From Spisula solida (lineage: Eukaryota; Mollusca; Bivalvia; Venerida; Mactridae), in contig OX365956.1 in the NCBI GenBank assembly GCA_947247005.1, positions 15,396,089 to 15,460,088 of the forward strand: a DNA stretch of 64,000 nucleotides. Reading direction: 5' to 3'. Positions 51,565-63,839 of the stretch are shown piece after piece; positions within the stretch are counted from its first letter, which is position 1, and the number at the start of each line of letters is the position of its first letter. A program made the position numbers and the translations under genes. The notes below the pieces were generated by a model. The model worked only from the letters and a program-made list of their open reading frames with translations, made no database searches and was not told the DNA's origin.

Positions 51565-52251
51565 AACACAAAAGGCTTTAAATGGATAATGTAGGTACAC
51601 TCCAGGAATTCCCCATACATTATAACACATAAAACATGCGTAAATGTCAGCAAGTACAGTGATAGTCTCTCCTCGTGTTGATGACACCTCATCATGATAC
51701 GTAAAATATTGCTCGTGACATTGGTGTTTACTTGTTATGCTACCAAAAGCGTAGAATTCATGATGTATTTTCGATGACTTTTGAAATGTTCTTGCGAAAG
51801 AGTATGTAGCAAAGACTAAAGACCTTACCGCCTTAACACGATGGCATGCTGCTATCAAGTAGAACTGTTTTGTTAAAAGAAATTTAATGTGATACTGAAG
51901 TTACTCTAAAGTGTCTTAATTTTAACGAATTGTTACGCAGTAAACACATCAAAGACCCGTATATACACATCTAATTAGGGAGAGTTATTTGTGCAATTTA
52001 CAAAGCGAGCGTTTCTTGAATTTCAAGCGCTTCATCGCCGCAACGAATAGGCTTTAAAGCAATTTAAATCTTACTGTTAAATAGGAACTTGCGTTAACTA
52101 GATCAAGTATTCTTGAATGTCACGTTTTGAAAGAATGTTTCTAGATATTTTACTTTGATTGTACACAAATGTAATTTGATATTGTATGGACGTCATTATA
52201 ATTGTATCATAACATTGTCAAGTAATTCAGGCTGTACGTGCCCTATACATA

Positions 52252-53809
52252 CACTCCGCAAAATAATTTAAGGACCACTATTTCAAACCTACATTTTTTA
52301 ATTATTCAGATATTGATATTTTATCTATTCAGAATTTAGTATATTTAAAATATTGGGAAAATGTAAAACACACTATATATTGCGTAATTACACGGATAAA
52401 CTGTGGATTTTGCCTTTGAGCGGGTATCGCTGCAAAACGCTGTGTTCCTGTCTATTCATTGTAACTGTCAGTTTCTTAACGTTACTCGTTCAATTCATTT
52501 TCGGGTTAAGTTTGGGTAATTTTGTACTTTTATAGTGAGTATACGGCATAAACGCACCCGAGGAGACATTTACCAGTTGGTGACGTGGAACAATTAATGA
52601 AATGCTATTGGTGGGACTCATTCAACACCACGTTGGACGTCAGTGTAACGTCAGTTATACCGTGGTCGATCCTGCCGGGTATAGGTACCTGGATACGTGG
52701 TCTGTTGTTGAGCGCATAGGAAAAGCCCGTTAGAGTAAAACAACGGATTGTAATGACCTTTATATTGTAAACATAGCTAAACATGGGCGGTTCGAATCCG
52801 CTAAAACTGTGAATGAGCTCTTAGAAACAGACTTCATGCTGCCAACAAGCATGCTCGCATTCCTGCTTTCCTCCCACCATTGACCCCAGAACACATGATG
52901 TATTCACTGACATTTTCTCTGGAACCCCGAAACATCCCGTTAACCAGACTCCGGTCTGTTCTGTTCTTTGAGGAATCAATGTTCTGTGTATACTTTAATG
53001 GTGGCAAAAGAAGTGTGTGGCGACAGAAAAACGAAATATGTTTGTGCTTTTGTATCCAGGAACACGACAGGTTTGATGGTTCGTCAGTGCTAGTTTGTGG
53101 CAGGGTCTATGGTGAATCTACAGACCCGTGCGTCATCCAAACGGTGAAGATCAGTGGATGTTACCTACCACGATGCTGTTGAAAATTAATGTGTACGACC
53201 TACGGTGATGCTAGAGGTCAATACTTTTTGCTAATGGACTTTAACACCCGGTCGGACAGTGCACGTGTGGTCACGGAGTACTTCAAACGCGAGCGTATAG
53301 TGCGTTTGGACTGGCCTGCTTGGTCTCCTGACATGAATCCGATACAGCATGCATGCGACAAACTTCGATAGCGGTTAAGTGCACGACTTGTCAAACCGCA
53401 GACCCAGTGGGAACTGACACTTGCACTCACAGAGGAGTGGACAAAAAACCCTCGTCATGCAATCAGAACGTTGATTAGCTATTTAAAACGGAGGTGTAGG
53501 GTTCTTATGGGAGCTCGAACGGGTCATCTGTGGTAATGGCGTTAGTTATGACATTGCATTTTATGTGTTTCGACACTGATTGAAAAACATCATACCCCAC
53601 CCACCACTATGCGAACGTTGACATTTTGGTAGCGACATCACTTCTTGACCTAGCACGTGTTTACTATTGTCATTTGCCGTTGCCCTCGTTTACATTTGTC
53701 AATATGACATATTGAACATTTGATATCAATTATTGTTTAGTTGTTAGTAATTTCAGTGATGGAATATTAACCCTTGCATTTTGTGGTCCTTAAATGTTTT
53801 TTAGGAGTA
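52252..53809 (+). mobile_element. Tc1-like DNA transposon, 1558 bp, A3 only
   Basis: TA at 52250-52251 and 53810-53811. Inverted ends of about 27 bp begin 'cactccgcaaaataatttaa' on the left; the inner 'atttaaggaccac' is identical on both sides. A1 (near 3998) and A2 (near 22040) have the empty site 'tatacatatttaaacacgc'. The terminal base of the right end is mutated. Contains a degraded transposase. Confidence 0.95.
52640..53530 (+). pseudogene. Tc1-like (DDE) transposase, degraded
   Basis: The transposase would bind the terminal repeats and cut and paste the element. Readable pieces: an HTH-like stretch around 52640-52830; 'LTPEHMMYSLTFSLEPRNI' and 'RSVLFFEESMFCVYFNGGKR' (52876-53010), the region of the first catalytic Asp, which here reads FFEES in place of the usual F.DES; 'DRFDGSSVLVCG' (53066-53100); then in another frame 'SARVVTEYFKRERIVRLDWP' and 'WSPDMNPIQHACDKLR' (53250-53370), where the usual third acidic residue (NPIEH) is Gln. 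After a stop, 'KPQTQWELTLALTEEWTKNP' and 'RRCRVLMGARTGH' (53390-53535) complete the C-terminus. At least one frameshift, stops and two lost catalytic residues make it inactive. Confidence 0.9.
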
Positions 53810-56555
53810 TATTTAAACACGCTTACTACATATGCCAATTAATGATCATTGTAAACACCTCGTTATATAAACCGAACACTACAGTATGACCCCGAGCATA
53901 AAGTTGTATTGCTTGCAACCTGTACATAGAGGAATAAATTTGTGGTCAATATTAATGGAATAATAAGAGAGAATTTTTGTTTTTGTACTTGGGCAATTGC
54001 TGATGCATGTGTTATTATAGCTTAACGAACAAAGGCGTCACAATAACCTTAAGTAGATACATGTAAGTGCATGTATAATAATAACATGCTATGTCCTCAT
54101 GGCAGCCTAAAAGTAAAAAATGCTGAAAGTCATGGCACCCTTGAGTTATCGACCTCAATATAAATAAGGGCCGGCTAGATCTAATGATGGTGACCACCTT
54201 TCCTATACAATTGTTGGAAGATGTTGGACCCAGACGCTCTTCAGTTATTGAAAGAAAAACTATTAGGTATAGTTTTTCATGTTAAAGGATACAAGCAAAA
54301 CAATCAATTTCCTCTTCTCCGAATGTGTCGGAATGCAGCATACATGTAATATATATGTTGATACATACACAGATTACACCATATATATGAGACGACAGTC
54401 AATAGTACCAATACCAGGGCAATCTCATCCAACTGATCATTACATGTAGGAGTTGATGGGGTGTAAAACGAGCTTGTGTATCATACAGAGGTGTTGTCAT
54501 TTGTCACTGCTAGTAATTAAATAAAAAGTAAAAACACTAACAATGCACGTTCTTCTTACGGGCTGCAAAACACCCACCATCACACAAAAAAGATGTCAAA
54601 GAAAAGGGCAAATGCAGGAGGCGACGAAGGAAGAGTTGTTCAGATGCGTTTGTTGACACTATAATAACTATACTAAACAAACCTTCTAACAGAACACTTA
54701 GGTTTTTGGTTAATATATTTAGTATTAGCCATTGTAATTTTCAAACAATTGGTTTAAAATATCAACAATATATCGGATCGCAGTGGTCAAAAGTTCTTTA
54801 AATTATTTTATTTGCATCATGGTTAAAACATAAATTTAGTTACACAACCCACCAAGATGAAATTAACAAATGTTTGGCTTTGAATACGCAACACTAACAA
54901 AATCAAGATAACTCTCATAAAAAATTTAACGAAATTTTGAGTGTGATATTGACTGGCCAGATATTGTAATCCGATGTTTTGTTCTAACTTAATGCAGCAC
55001 AACAGTGCATTGAACCATGAAACGTTAGAAGACCGAAAAATGTGCAGGCAATTGACTGTTTAAGCCAAACTGTTTTTTATTAGGTTGATTGTAATTGTTG
55101 ATCGATCGACGCATTCAAATAACCCAAAATAAACTTAAACATTGTGGTCGTTGACTTTAAAAGTTGTTGTACGCATTTTTTGTAGATTACCTTGAATTTG
55201 TATAATGGAGGGGATGTAATCCATTCCATAAACCGAGTGAGTAAGAAACATGCGAATTTCTTTATCAAACTGTCTTTCAAAGATAATGTTTCTTTAATCA
55301 TGTTCCTAATTCCCCTATTAAGATTGATATTGTTTTCATTTTATCTAGGGACTGTGAAAGACTGAACTGGAACTGGAACGGGAAATTTAGTTTTTTTTAT
55401 ATCACTTGTATGTTTTAATGACTGTTTATTACCCTAAATGGAGATAAAACGCACTTTTAACACGTGTGCTTATAACACCGTTAAAATATTATAAATTAAA
55501 CAAGTAAACGTAATTGAGTAACATTTTACAGTTGTGGGAATGACCTCAAAAAGGGGAGTAATCATTCAAGAGTTATCACACTTGAATATAACACTTTTCT
55601 TACATCTTATGATTGCCAACGTATTTTTTATTTCTTTTAAGGCGTATATGTAAACACAAACGAGAAAAAAATGAGTTCGATGGTGTTTATCAATGTAACA
55701 CTGATCTGTTGTTTCGACCCAACAAGTGAGCATACCGACTGCTCTTCCGCGGTTTTCCATTACTATACGTCACGTGTTGTCGACGAACTATGTTGTTTTT
55801 CAGACATACCTATCCTTATTCTATAAAAATTACACACAATAATCATTGCCGTGAACTATACTATACTATATAATAATTCATGGCAAGTGCTAGAAGATCT
55901 AGGAAGGTTGATAAGTCTGAAATGAACCTAATTCAAATTCTTTAGAATATGTTTTAAAACATTCGGGGTCATGGTTAAACTAATCGATAGACTTCTCGCA
56001 TTTCCGGTGTCAGGGTGTCCGATATCAAGGTACATACTAATGAAACTCAAAATATAAATACAAATTTAGAAAATTCTATTCTAAATAGTTTTGATTTGCA
56101 GGGAGTGTACATCATTTTAAACTATTTACAAATAAAAATATTCTTCTTCGGAAGACAGAAGTGGTCTTATAATTTGTAACACCCCCCTCGGTCCATCTGT
56201 TTGACCAAATGTTTGGACACAATTCTTTTAACACGTTTCGTAAAATTGACATGTACAGACATTGATAGATGTACAAAAGCACTCGTGCATCTTACGCCTC
56301 GGCATCTAGTGGTTCTGGATGTATATAGTGTGCGTCGTACGTCGATCCATCCCATGTAACTGATAACCAGAACTTTTGAATCTAACACTTATTTAGCAGC
56401 ATAAACATCTTACTTTGTCAACGTATGTTGGATGATTATGTAGAACAAACAGTTCTCAACAGTATTATGTATGTCCTCCCAGGTAAATAGTATTACACAT
56501 TTAACTTCCTCCACAGGATGTTGAATAATTTTAAAATTCATGGTATTTCGGTTAA

Positions 56556-57729
56556 CCTTTAGCATGCTGCCTAAATAATAGGTTCAATAGCCAAGTAAAC
56601 TGCCTACCTAACGTCATGACGTCATTGCTGCAACTGAATTAATTTTGGTGTTTTTAACTGTGACTCATGCTCATTTTCGAAGAGCAGTAGGGCCTTGATC
56701 TACATCGTATAATAGCTTGTGGATGGAAAAACACTTTTTCTGCTTACACCAGCCTGTCCCACGTGTAAGCATATACATATTGAAACAAGGTGGAAGTTTA
56801 TGATATATTTATTCATATTTCTTATTTTTACATGGAAATGCATGATTTCTGTCAAACTCCACCATTCATGCCATTGTCAAGTGGTTCATCGGTGGAATGC
56901 TTGGTCCAGACATTAATTTAGTATGTGTATGCCCAGTTGCCTCAACAACCAAATTCGAATTGTAAGCCTCAGTAAGCAGCATCAGCACGGTATCATCTAA
57001 CATCAGTCGACCGGCAGTTCTGAAAATACAAAAGAAATCTCAGAACATTCAATAATTTACCATAACCAAGAACTATGTAAATATTTAACATAGTACCTTA
57101 TTTTTAACACAAGGAAACAATGTGTAAGAGCGGTAGATCTATGAACCGTGTAAACATGTTGAACTACCGTTGAGAACGAGGCCTACAGTACTGTGAAAAC
57201 TGCAGTCATATAGAAAAAACTTTCATGTTTTATACCAACATAAACTATTGCACTAATAAGGTACACCAATTTCCAAAATCTATTTCGTTTCTCAATAAGT
57301 TAAATTAGGAACTATGAAGATAATGTTTTCATTTCGTTAATTCACTTATTCCTCGCGAAAACTCATAACAAAACATTTACCTTGGTCCGATAATGCATGA
57401 TCGCTTTCGCCATTAGCAAATATTTCCATTTGCGTATCGCATGCATTCATCCATGTCATATCGCTGTTAATTTAACTGTAAAAGCCGCTAAACTTTTATA
57501 TTTTTATTACAAAATCGTGATTTACGATTGTCTGTCGTACATGACCTCAAAAGAATTGGGGAAGGTAAAAACATTGACGACTACACGCGATAACGGAAAG
57601 TCGGTCGTCTCGTCGCATAAATGCGACCCGAGCGGCACGGAATAAAATTATCGTGTCGCATCAGAGCGACGGCAGCGGTTCGACGTAACGTCGTCTTGGT
57701 GCATAGATGCGCCGGCAGCATGCTAAAGG
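56556..57729. mobile_element. Non-autonomous piggyBac-type element, 1174 bp, A3 only
   Basis: TTAA on both sides (56552-56555, 57730-57733) and inverted ends 'cctttagcatgctgcc'. piggyBac-family elements use TTAA targets and CCYT-starting tips, which fits. A1 (near 6765) and A2 (near 24045) lack it. The right end holds three short hairpins in a row: 'gtcgcataaatgcgac', 'gtcgcatcagagcgac' and 'ggtgcatagatgcgcc' (57611-57713). No transposase frame is present; the 65- and 82-residue frames inside show no family motif. Confidence 0.9.
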
Positions 57730-59591
57730 TTAACAGTAATGTTCTAATCAGTCTAACTCAACTTATTGATATTATTTTCATGTGTGATAAATCCATTAGC
57801 ACAATTCACGATTCTTATTCACCGAAATTGACCAAACTGCCCAGAAACAGGCAATGTGAAAACAGATCACGTCTCATTTTTTCCTTAACAGACTCGTCAA
57901 TCATAGTTAATGTTAGAAAAAGACCACGACTGACCAATGAAGTGACATTGGGGTTAAATGCAAACTTTGAAGGACTTTGTATCCATTAATCATTTTTGTT
58001 TTATTTCTTGCCTCAATATAAATAAAGATTCGTTCACTATAGGAAAATGTCACAGTTTCGTTTTATAAAATACACTAGAATGGCTTTGAAAATATAACAT
58101 TAATGAAAACAAGATAACTGTTATGATTATAAATATTTCAGAACGAACTTCTATGTGCGTTCTATTGACTGGCAAGGGATTTTAACTTGACTTTTTATCA
58201 ATCTAATTACACTACAGCCGTTCATTAACCATGAAACGGCTAGAAATGTGCTAATATTAATGCTAATCTTCTTTTAATAAGGGTCAATCGGAACTTTCGA
58301 TCAATCGACAAATTAAAAAATGATCTACAAACTACTATATCAATATCAATGGGAAGTAATTAAGATAAGTCTCCGTAATAAACATGGACGCTTGTAAACG
58401 AACTGTATCAGCAAAAAAGCTGCACAGCTGCATTAGTATCCTGACAAACGCCGAGGGACGCACGGCACAAATATTTACAACATGTCATCATGTGTTTATT
58501 GTGATCCTGAAAGGTGAGATCGGATTGAAATAAATAGATTTGTTTGTGATTCCACATATCTTCGCTACATTTATTGCGCATTTTAATTTCAATTTAATGT
58601 TGTTTTAAATGCCGCTTTGTGTACGACAATATGTTATAATGTCAGTATGCAACTGCCAATTATACATTTTGTAGATGACATTGAATCTCTAATGTTCACA
58701 CAGTAAGATCCGACAAGTTCACAATCACATTTCGCCAATATTCGGATATAAAGGAAATAGATCATTCTTTTAAAATGAACCAATCGTCATTTTCATCCTT
58801 CCTCTTACAAAATTTTATGACATTATTCGGGTTTATTAACATTGTTTGATAATTTCCTGATCTTTCAATTTTCTTGGCATTGTCATGACAACGTGAAAGT
58901 TATTTGTGTATGAACATCACACTTTTGAATAATTAACCTTCTGTTTCCATGGCAATCTTCGAGATGTCTAGGTTTTACATTAAAGACTAAAACATCACAG
59001 CATGACTCATAAGTTGTCTGTTTAACTGAATATGTTCATTGGGAAAAAACCGTCAGCCACTGAAAGTACTTTGTATCAATTTTCGAAACAACATTATGAA
59101 ACTGTTAAATGTATCGATTGGATAAAAAACACTAACAGAGGGGAACACAAACCAAGCCGTCAAAGAATATTTGTTTGGAATTCTACACATGCATGTCTTT
59201 ATTTATTTTTTAGGCTGGTAAAACCTAGCACTGCTCATGTTTGTAAATATACTTAGTTTTACTCGTATAATGTATGCTATATATGTTAATTTAGAACGTG
59301 TATGTTTTATGTTATTTAGACTAAAGTTTATATTATGTATGTACAATCAGTACAGTATATCATAGTCCGTCATCAGCCACGATAGTTATTCTCCATCTTA
59401 AACGGTTCATTTCATTTTATCTGTCGTTACACAATTTAAGACATATTGTCAGCTGTAAATCGGAAATTGTGATCATTAGACCATCTGTCAAATACAAATG
59501 TAATTAAAGATTCAGACTTCATAATCGTCATCTTTTACAATCGTCCGTCACAAGGTGTTGTATCCAAAAAGACTTTTAAAAACACTTTACT

Positions 59592-61500
59592 TACATTTAA
59601 AGAGGCAACATAGTTGGGTATACCAAGCCCTCCCTGTGAGTCTCATATAACACTGACATAATACGTTCACAAAACTTACATGAAAGGCAAAGTAATATGT
59701 TAAATATAGCGATATATACACAGATGAAAGAAAGTCAAGATAAAAATAAAGTGTAATTTAAAGCAGAAGATCTAACCTGCTATATAAAGCATTATAACAT
59801 ATTTGACGGGTCCTGATTATCAATTAATGCATCACTCAAAAGGAAAAGAAGTTTGTTTGACCAACAGAGAACCACCTCTTCAAGTACATGTAGTTGCTTT
59901 TAAATAAGTTAACATTTGCAGATGTTCTTAAATCGTAATGAAGACAGTTCCATAATTTTGCAATAGAATATCCAAATGCTTTTCAGCAAAAATGGTACTG
60001 CGAGTAGTTTTAGTTTAAATGATCTCAATGAACTGTTTTCATGATAAGTAAATAGTTGCTCGATCCAACTGGGGAGGAAGCCGTTTAGTGATTTGTATAC
60101 TAGAATGGCCTTTTTATAGTTAATTATATCTGAGAATTTCATTCAATTTAATTGCAAAAAGAATTCATTTGTCGGTGTATCTTTGTCTAGAATAATTCGC
60201 GCAGGAAGTTTTTGAATTGTTTTCATACACGTATCATTTTAAAGCTCAATGGTATAATTTCCCCAAATAGAACAACAGTAGTCTCAATGGGAAAGGATAT
60301 AGGCATTGAAAATCATTTTTATATAATGCAGATTTAGATATTGTTCAATTCTCATAAGTAAGTACAATGAGTGGTTTCTTTTTTGAGTGTCATTTGTACT
60401 TGTGTTCCAATTACGTGTGCAATCAATATGAACTTCCAGAAGTTTGTCCCTGTGAAAAACTTCTTTAATTGAATGAAATACTTAAATTTACGGCTTTTAA
60501 TAGTGGTTTGAATGTGAAATGAGCAAAGCTTTTGTTTTATTTGGATTTTGTATCATGGAGTTTCTTTTAAAACGGTTTGTAAAGAATCAAGGTCTGACTG
60601 AAGGTAATTATTAACTGAGTGTAAAGCAAAAGATGACATAGTGGTATAATCAGCCAACATATCGGATACATAATTTGATAGGTGTAAGGGCATATCATTA
60701 ATATAAGTAATGTATAGGAGAGGTCCCAGTCGTGTGGCAAACGGGCTTGTATGTGTCGAAGGCTGGAATTATTCCAGACACACATTCCTGCGGTGAGCGA
60801 TCAGTTAGACATGAATAAACCCAATAATTATTTTCATGAATGTTATATAATTGTAGTTTTTTAAGTAGTAACCTGTGATTTATAAGGTCAAATGCTTTAG
60901 TAAGATCAAGAAAAATAGTTCCAACAAGATTTCCACGATTTTTTATAGCTTTTATCCAGTTGTCAATAATTGTAGTAAGTTGCGTTTCACAAGAGCGACG
61001 AGCTCGAAACCCAGACTGAAAAGAATGAATGGGAGAACCGTGTTCCAGGAATAAGTTAGGGTTATTACCGACATGTTTTTCTAGTATCTTTTATATAACT
61101 GGTAATATTGAGATTGGTCTGTAATTACTTTTCTCAGATTTGTTCCCTTTTTATGGCTAGGTATAATCTTAGCTCTCTTGAACAATGAGTATAATATTCC
61201 ATTTGATAAACCAAGGTTATATATCTTTCTACATGTTTAAATATGATTTTAGCATTAAGTTTGAGAAAGTTTGATCCTTTACCATCTAATCTCGTCGATT
61301 TACTTATATCAAGGTGTTGCAGCTATTTTTCTTATAGTTTGCTTGTTTAATAGGTATTGAAAATGAATTAATTTAGTGAGTCTCATTCGCAACAGTTTGA
61401 TCTGAAAGACGATATAATGATTTCAATTTCCTGTTTACATTTGTCTACAATAGGTCTTAAATTATGTCACGAGAAATGAATATAATTAGATTGCTTTGAG
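59592..61500 (-). mobile_element. Shared LINE remnant, A3 copy
   Basis: Counterpart of 26372-28560. Keeps the segment deleted in A1. Readable minus-strand pieces include 'INYKKAILVYKSLNGFLPSWI' (60125-60060), 'DMLADYTTMS' in place of FADD (about 60665-60635) and 'SEKSNYRPI' (about 61140-61110). Confidence 0.85.
60226..60233. repeat. TACACGTA scar variant in A3
   Basis: A3 'tttcaTACACGTAtcatt'; A1 'tttcaTAtcatt'. Same 6-base insertion at TA, with one base different from TACATGTA. Confidence 0.75.
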
Positions 61501-63509
61501 ACATGAAACTGATGAAATAGAGAATAACTAGAAGTATTGAATATTCATCATTTGCCAAGAAGCGAGGGATAATGAAAGGTAGTCGAGGAGTGTATATACT
61601 CGCAAATATTGATAGATTTGGCCAATAGTCATTATAAAAAAGGTAAATATGGTGTCATTCTAATGCTATACCCTCGTGACGATGAATATCATCGGGAAAA
61701 ATTCGTATACGTATATATCATATCACATCTGACATAAATTAGTATATAAATAACACCTGGTTGATAGTTAATATTATTACCCCTCACTTCTTTCGTAATG
61801 TTAATTTCCTAAAGACAAACTGGGAATACTTTTATTGATAGTAAATTTTTAAGAATATTTTCTTGAACATTTTTTACAGTCACAACAAAGTGATAGTAAA
61901 TGTTTAACAGTATTTTCTTGAAAGAAGAGCGGGGGAATAAAATAAATAACACATAGCTTTGTGGGTAACAGTAAAATGTCAGCCTTTGCAAAGTACTGTT
62001 ACCCTCGGCCTTCGGCACGAGGAATTAAATTTTCCGTATCCAAATGAGTTATTCCTACATGGAATTGATTGGCTATTACATGTAGCTGGTACAATTACCT
62101 TCCCCGTTAAAAACACTTTGTGATTTTCAAAGGACAGAACACATTTGAAACATTGTAACATTTTAATAACATAAATATAAGCTATTTGTTGCTTGAAATA
62201 AAATTAGAAATGAATTGACTATCAGAACTTATTTTTAAACATTGTGTCAAAAGTGTTATGCAGTTTCTAAAATAGATGTTTCATTAAACAACATGCACTA
62301 ACACGGAAAGAATTCAACATGGAATATTCAAGTAATGTTGCGTTGTACAAGGTAAAATTGAATGTGCCAGCTTAAACTGCACGAGATAATATGTTAAACT
62401 CACGACCAGCCAGAAATAGCGTGGATACTGTGGAACTTAAATTATTTGCAACTTGAAGATTTGCAGACGATATCAATATATACCGTTCATCAATTCTACT
62501 ACGAACGTCGGAATTTCGTGTATACTCTGTCTTTAAATAATTTGGTGTTTCTATATAATATCATGTGCTTCTATGCGGTCATGTGGTTTGTGCTGCGTGC
62601 AGCCTCCCATTTCTGATTTTAATTCTCTTTTTGCTTCGTGTACACTCATTTTATTTCCACAGTGCAAAACCTTTACTGTGCGGTTGAATGATGACATATG
62701 ACAGCACTACTGCATTGGTTTTTCTTTAAGCAGAATTTCTCAACCGTAACAAGGGGAATATAAACACCACAATACTAAGACAAAAACAGATTATATTCCA
62801 AGACAAACGTGTCTATGAACATCTTTAGAAACATAGGCTTCGTGTGACAATTGTAGCTGCCAGTAAAACCGAACCTAATATGTTAGCATTTGACGACAAA
62901 ATCAACATGAATAATGGTTTCTGTTCCGTAATAAAGACTTAAGACATTCATCTATACACTGTACACGTATTGTGCTTTGTGAAATAATTATTTTTACATT
63001 CGAATACTTGTGTCGGTATTTCGTCATGTACACTGGCATGATTTCAAAATCCTAAATTATTCACTTCATGTTATTGATGAACTAGTCTGGACTTAGAGTT
63101 TGGAATAGGTAATACTATATAATTAATGCTTTTTGTCTGATGCAGTTGTTCATTGACAAATAACCAGCCTTGTACATTTTAACTATGCATTAAGAACTTG
63201 TTCACTCAAATTTACAAGCATTGGTATATTTCCAAAAACACACAGTTTTATAGACGACATTTTAAGGTTGACGTCATGAGTTGTTGTTCTTCCGAGTATA
63301 TGATATAATGTATGACGTACCCATGCACTAAACATGCGACAGACGTATTTATCTTGATACAAATGCATTCACATTGGATGTCCGTTATGATGGTAAAGCA
63401 TAAACAACTCAGGCCACATACCGATGACCGGCCGATTTACGTCCGACCAACTACTCTATTATGATCACTGTAAGCCGTCCGATGTTTAAACGGCGATCGG
63501 ATTGCATTT

Positions 63510-63839
63510 GTGCCCTTTATGTTAAAACAAAGTATTTATTCATTTGTTGTAATTTTTGCATTTATGTATCTGTTTATTGTTTTACTGATTTGTTCGCTCT
63601 ATTATAATTCCCATGCAAACTATGGCAAAGCACACACAGAAACAGAAGTCAGGCGATTAACCGGTTCATTGACTGAAATGCCAATCGATAGAATTAATAT
63701 TTGCTGTCCTGTGTATCCTCATTATGTCACTGTTGAGAAAAAACACCCACTTACACTGTCATTAAATAATTGTATTTTTAAATTTTGCGTCTGCAACATG
63801 TCAGGGATAATAGGATTTCGCAACATCAATGCATTTTAA
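63510..63839 (+). other. Short open frame with a membrane-like segment (A3 version)
   Basis: 109 residues, with a hydrophobic stretch of about 20 residues near the N-terminus and a small Cys-containing remainder. It lies at the edge of A3 and its A2 counterpart is truncated. I recognise no family. There is no evidence of selection on the protein (see 31522-31710). The first codons depend on which start is used. Confidence 0.15.

Noticed and set aside
52780..52805. 'ggttcgaatcc', a perfect tRNA B-box consensus
   Set aside because: It lies within the transposase-coding part of the Tc1-like element, where the DNA spells an HTH stretch. No A-box or tRNA fold around it.
56719..57645. 65- and 82-codon frames inside the piggyBac-type element as transposase remnants
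   Set aside because: No piggyBac DDD-region or C-terminal Cys-rich motif can be read, so they look like chance frames.
63510..63839. Possible small membrane or secreted protein gene
   Set aside because: The A2 copy is truncated by an 11-base insertion and replacements outnumber silent changes. It is listed only as a low-confidence open frame.
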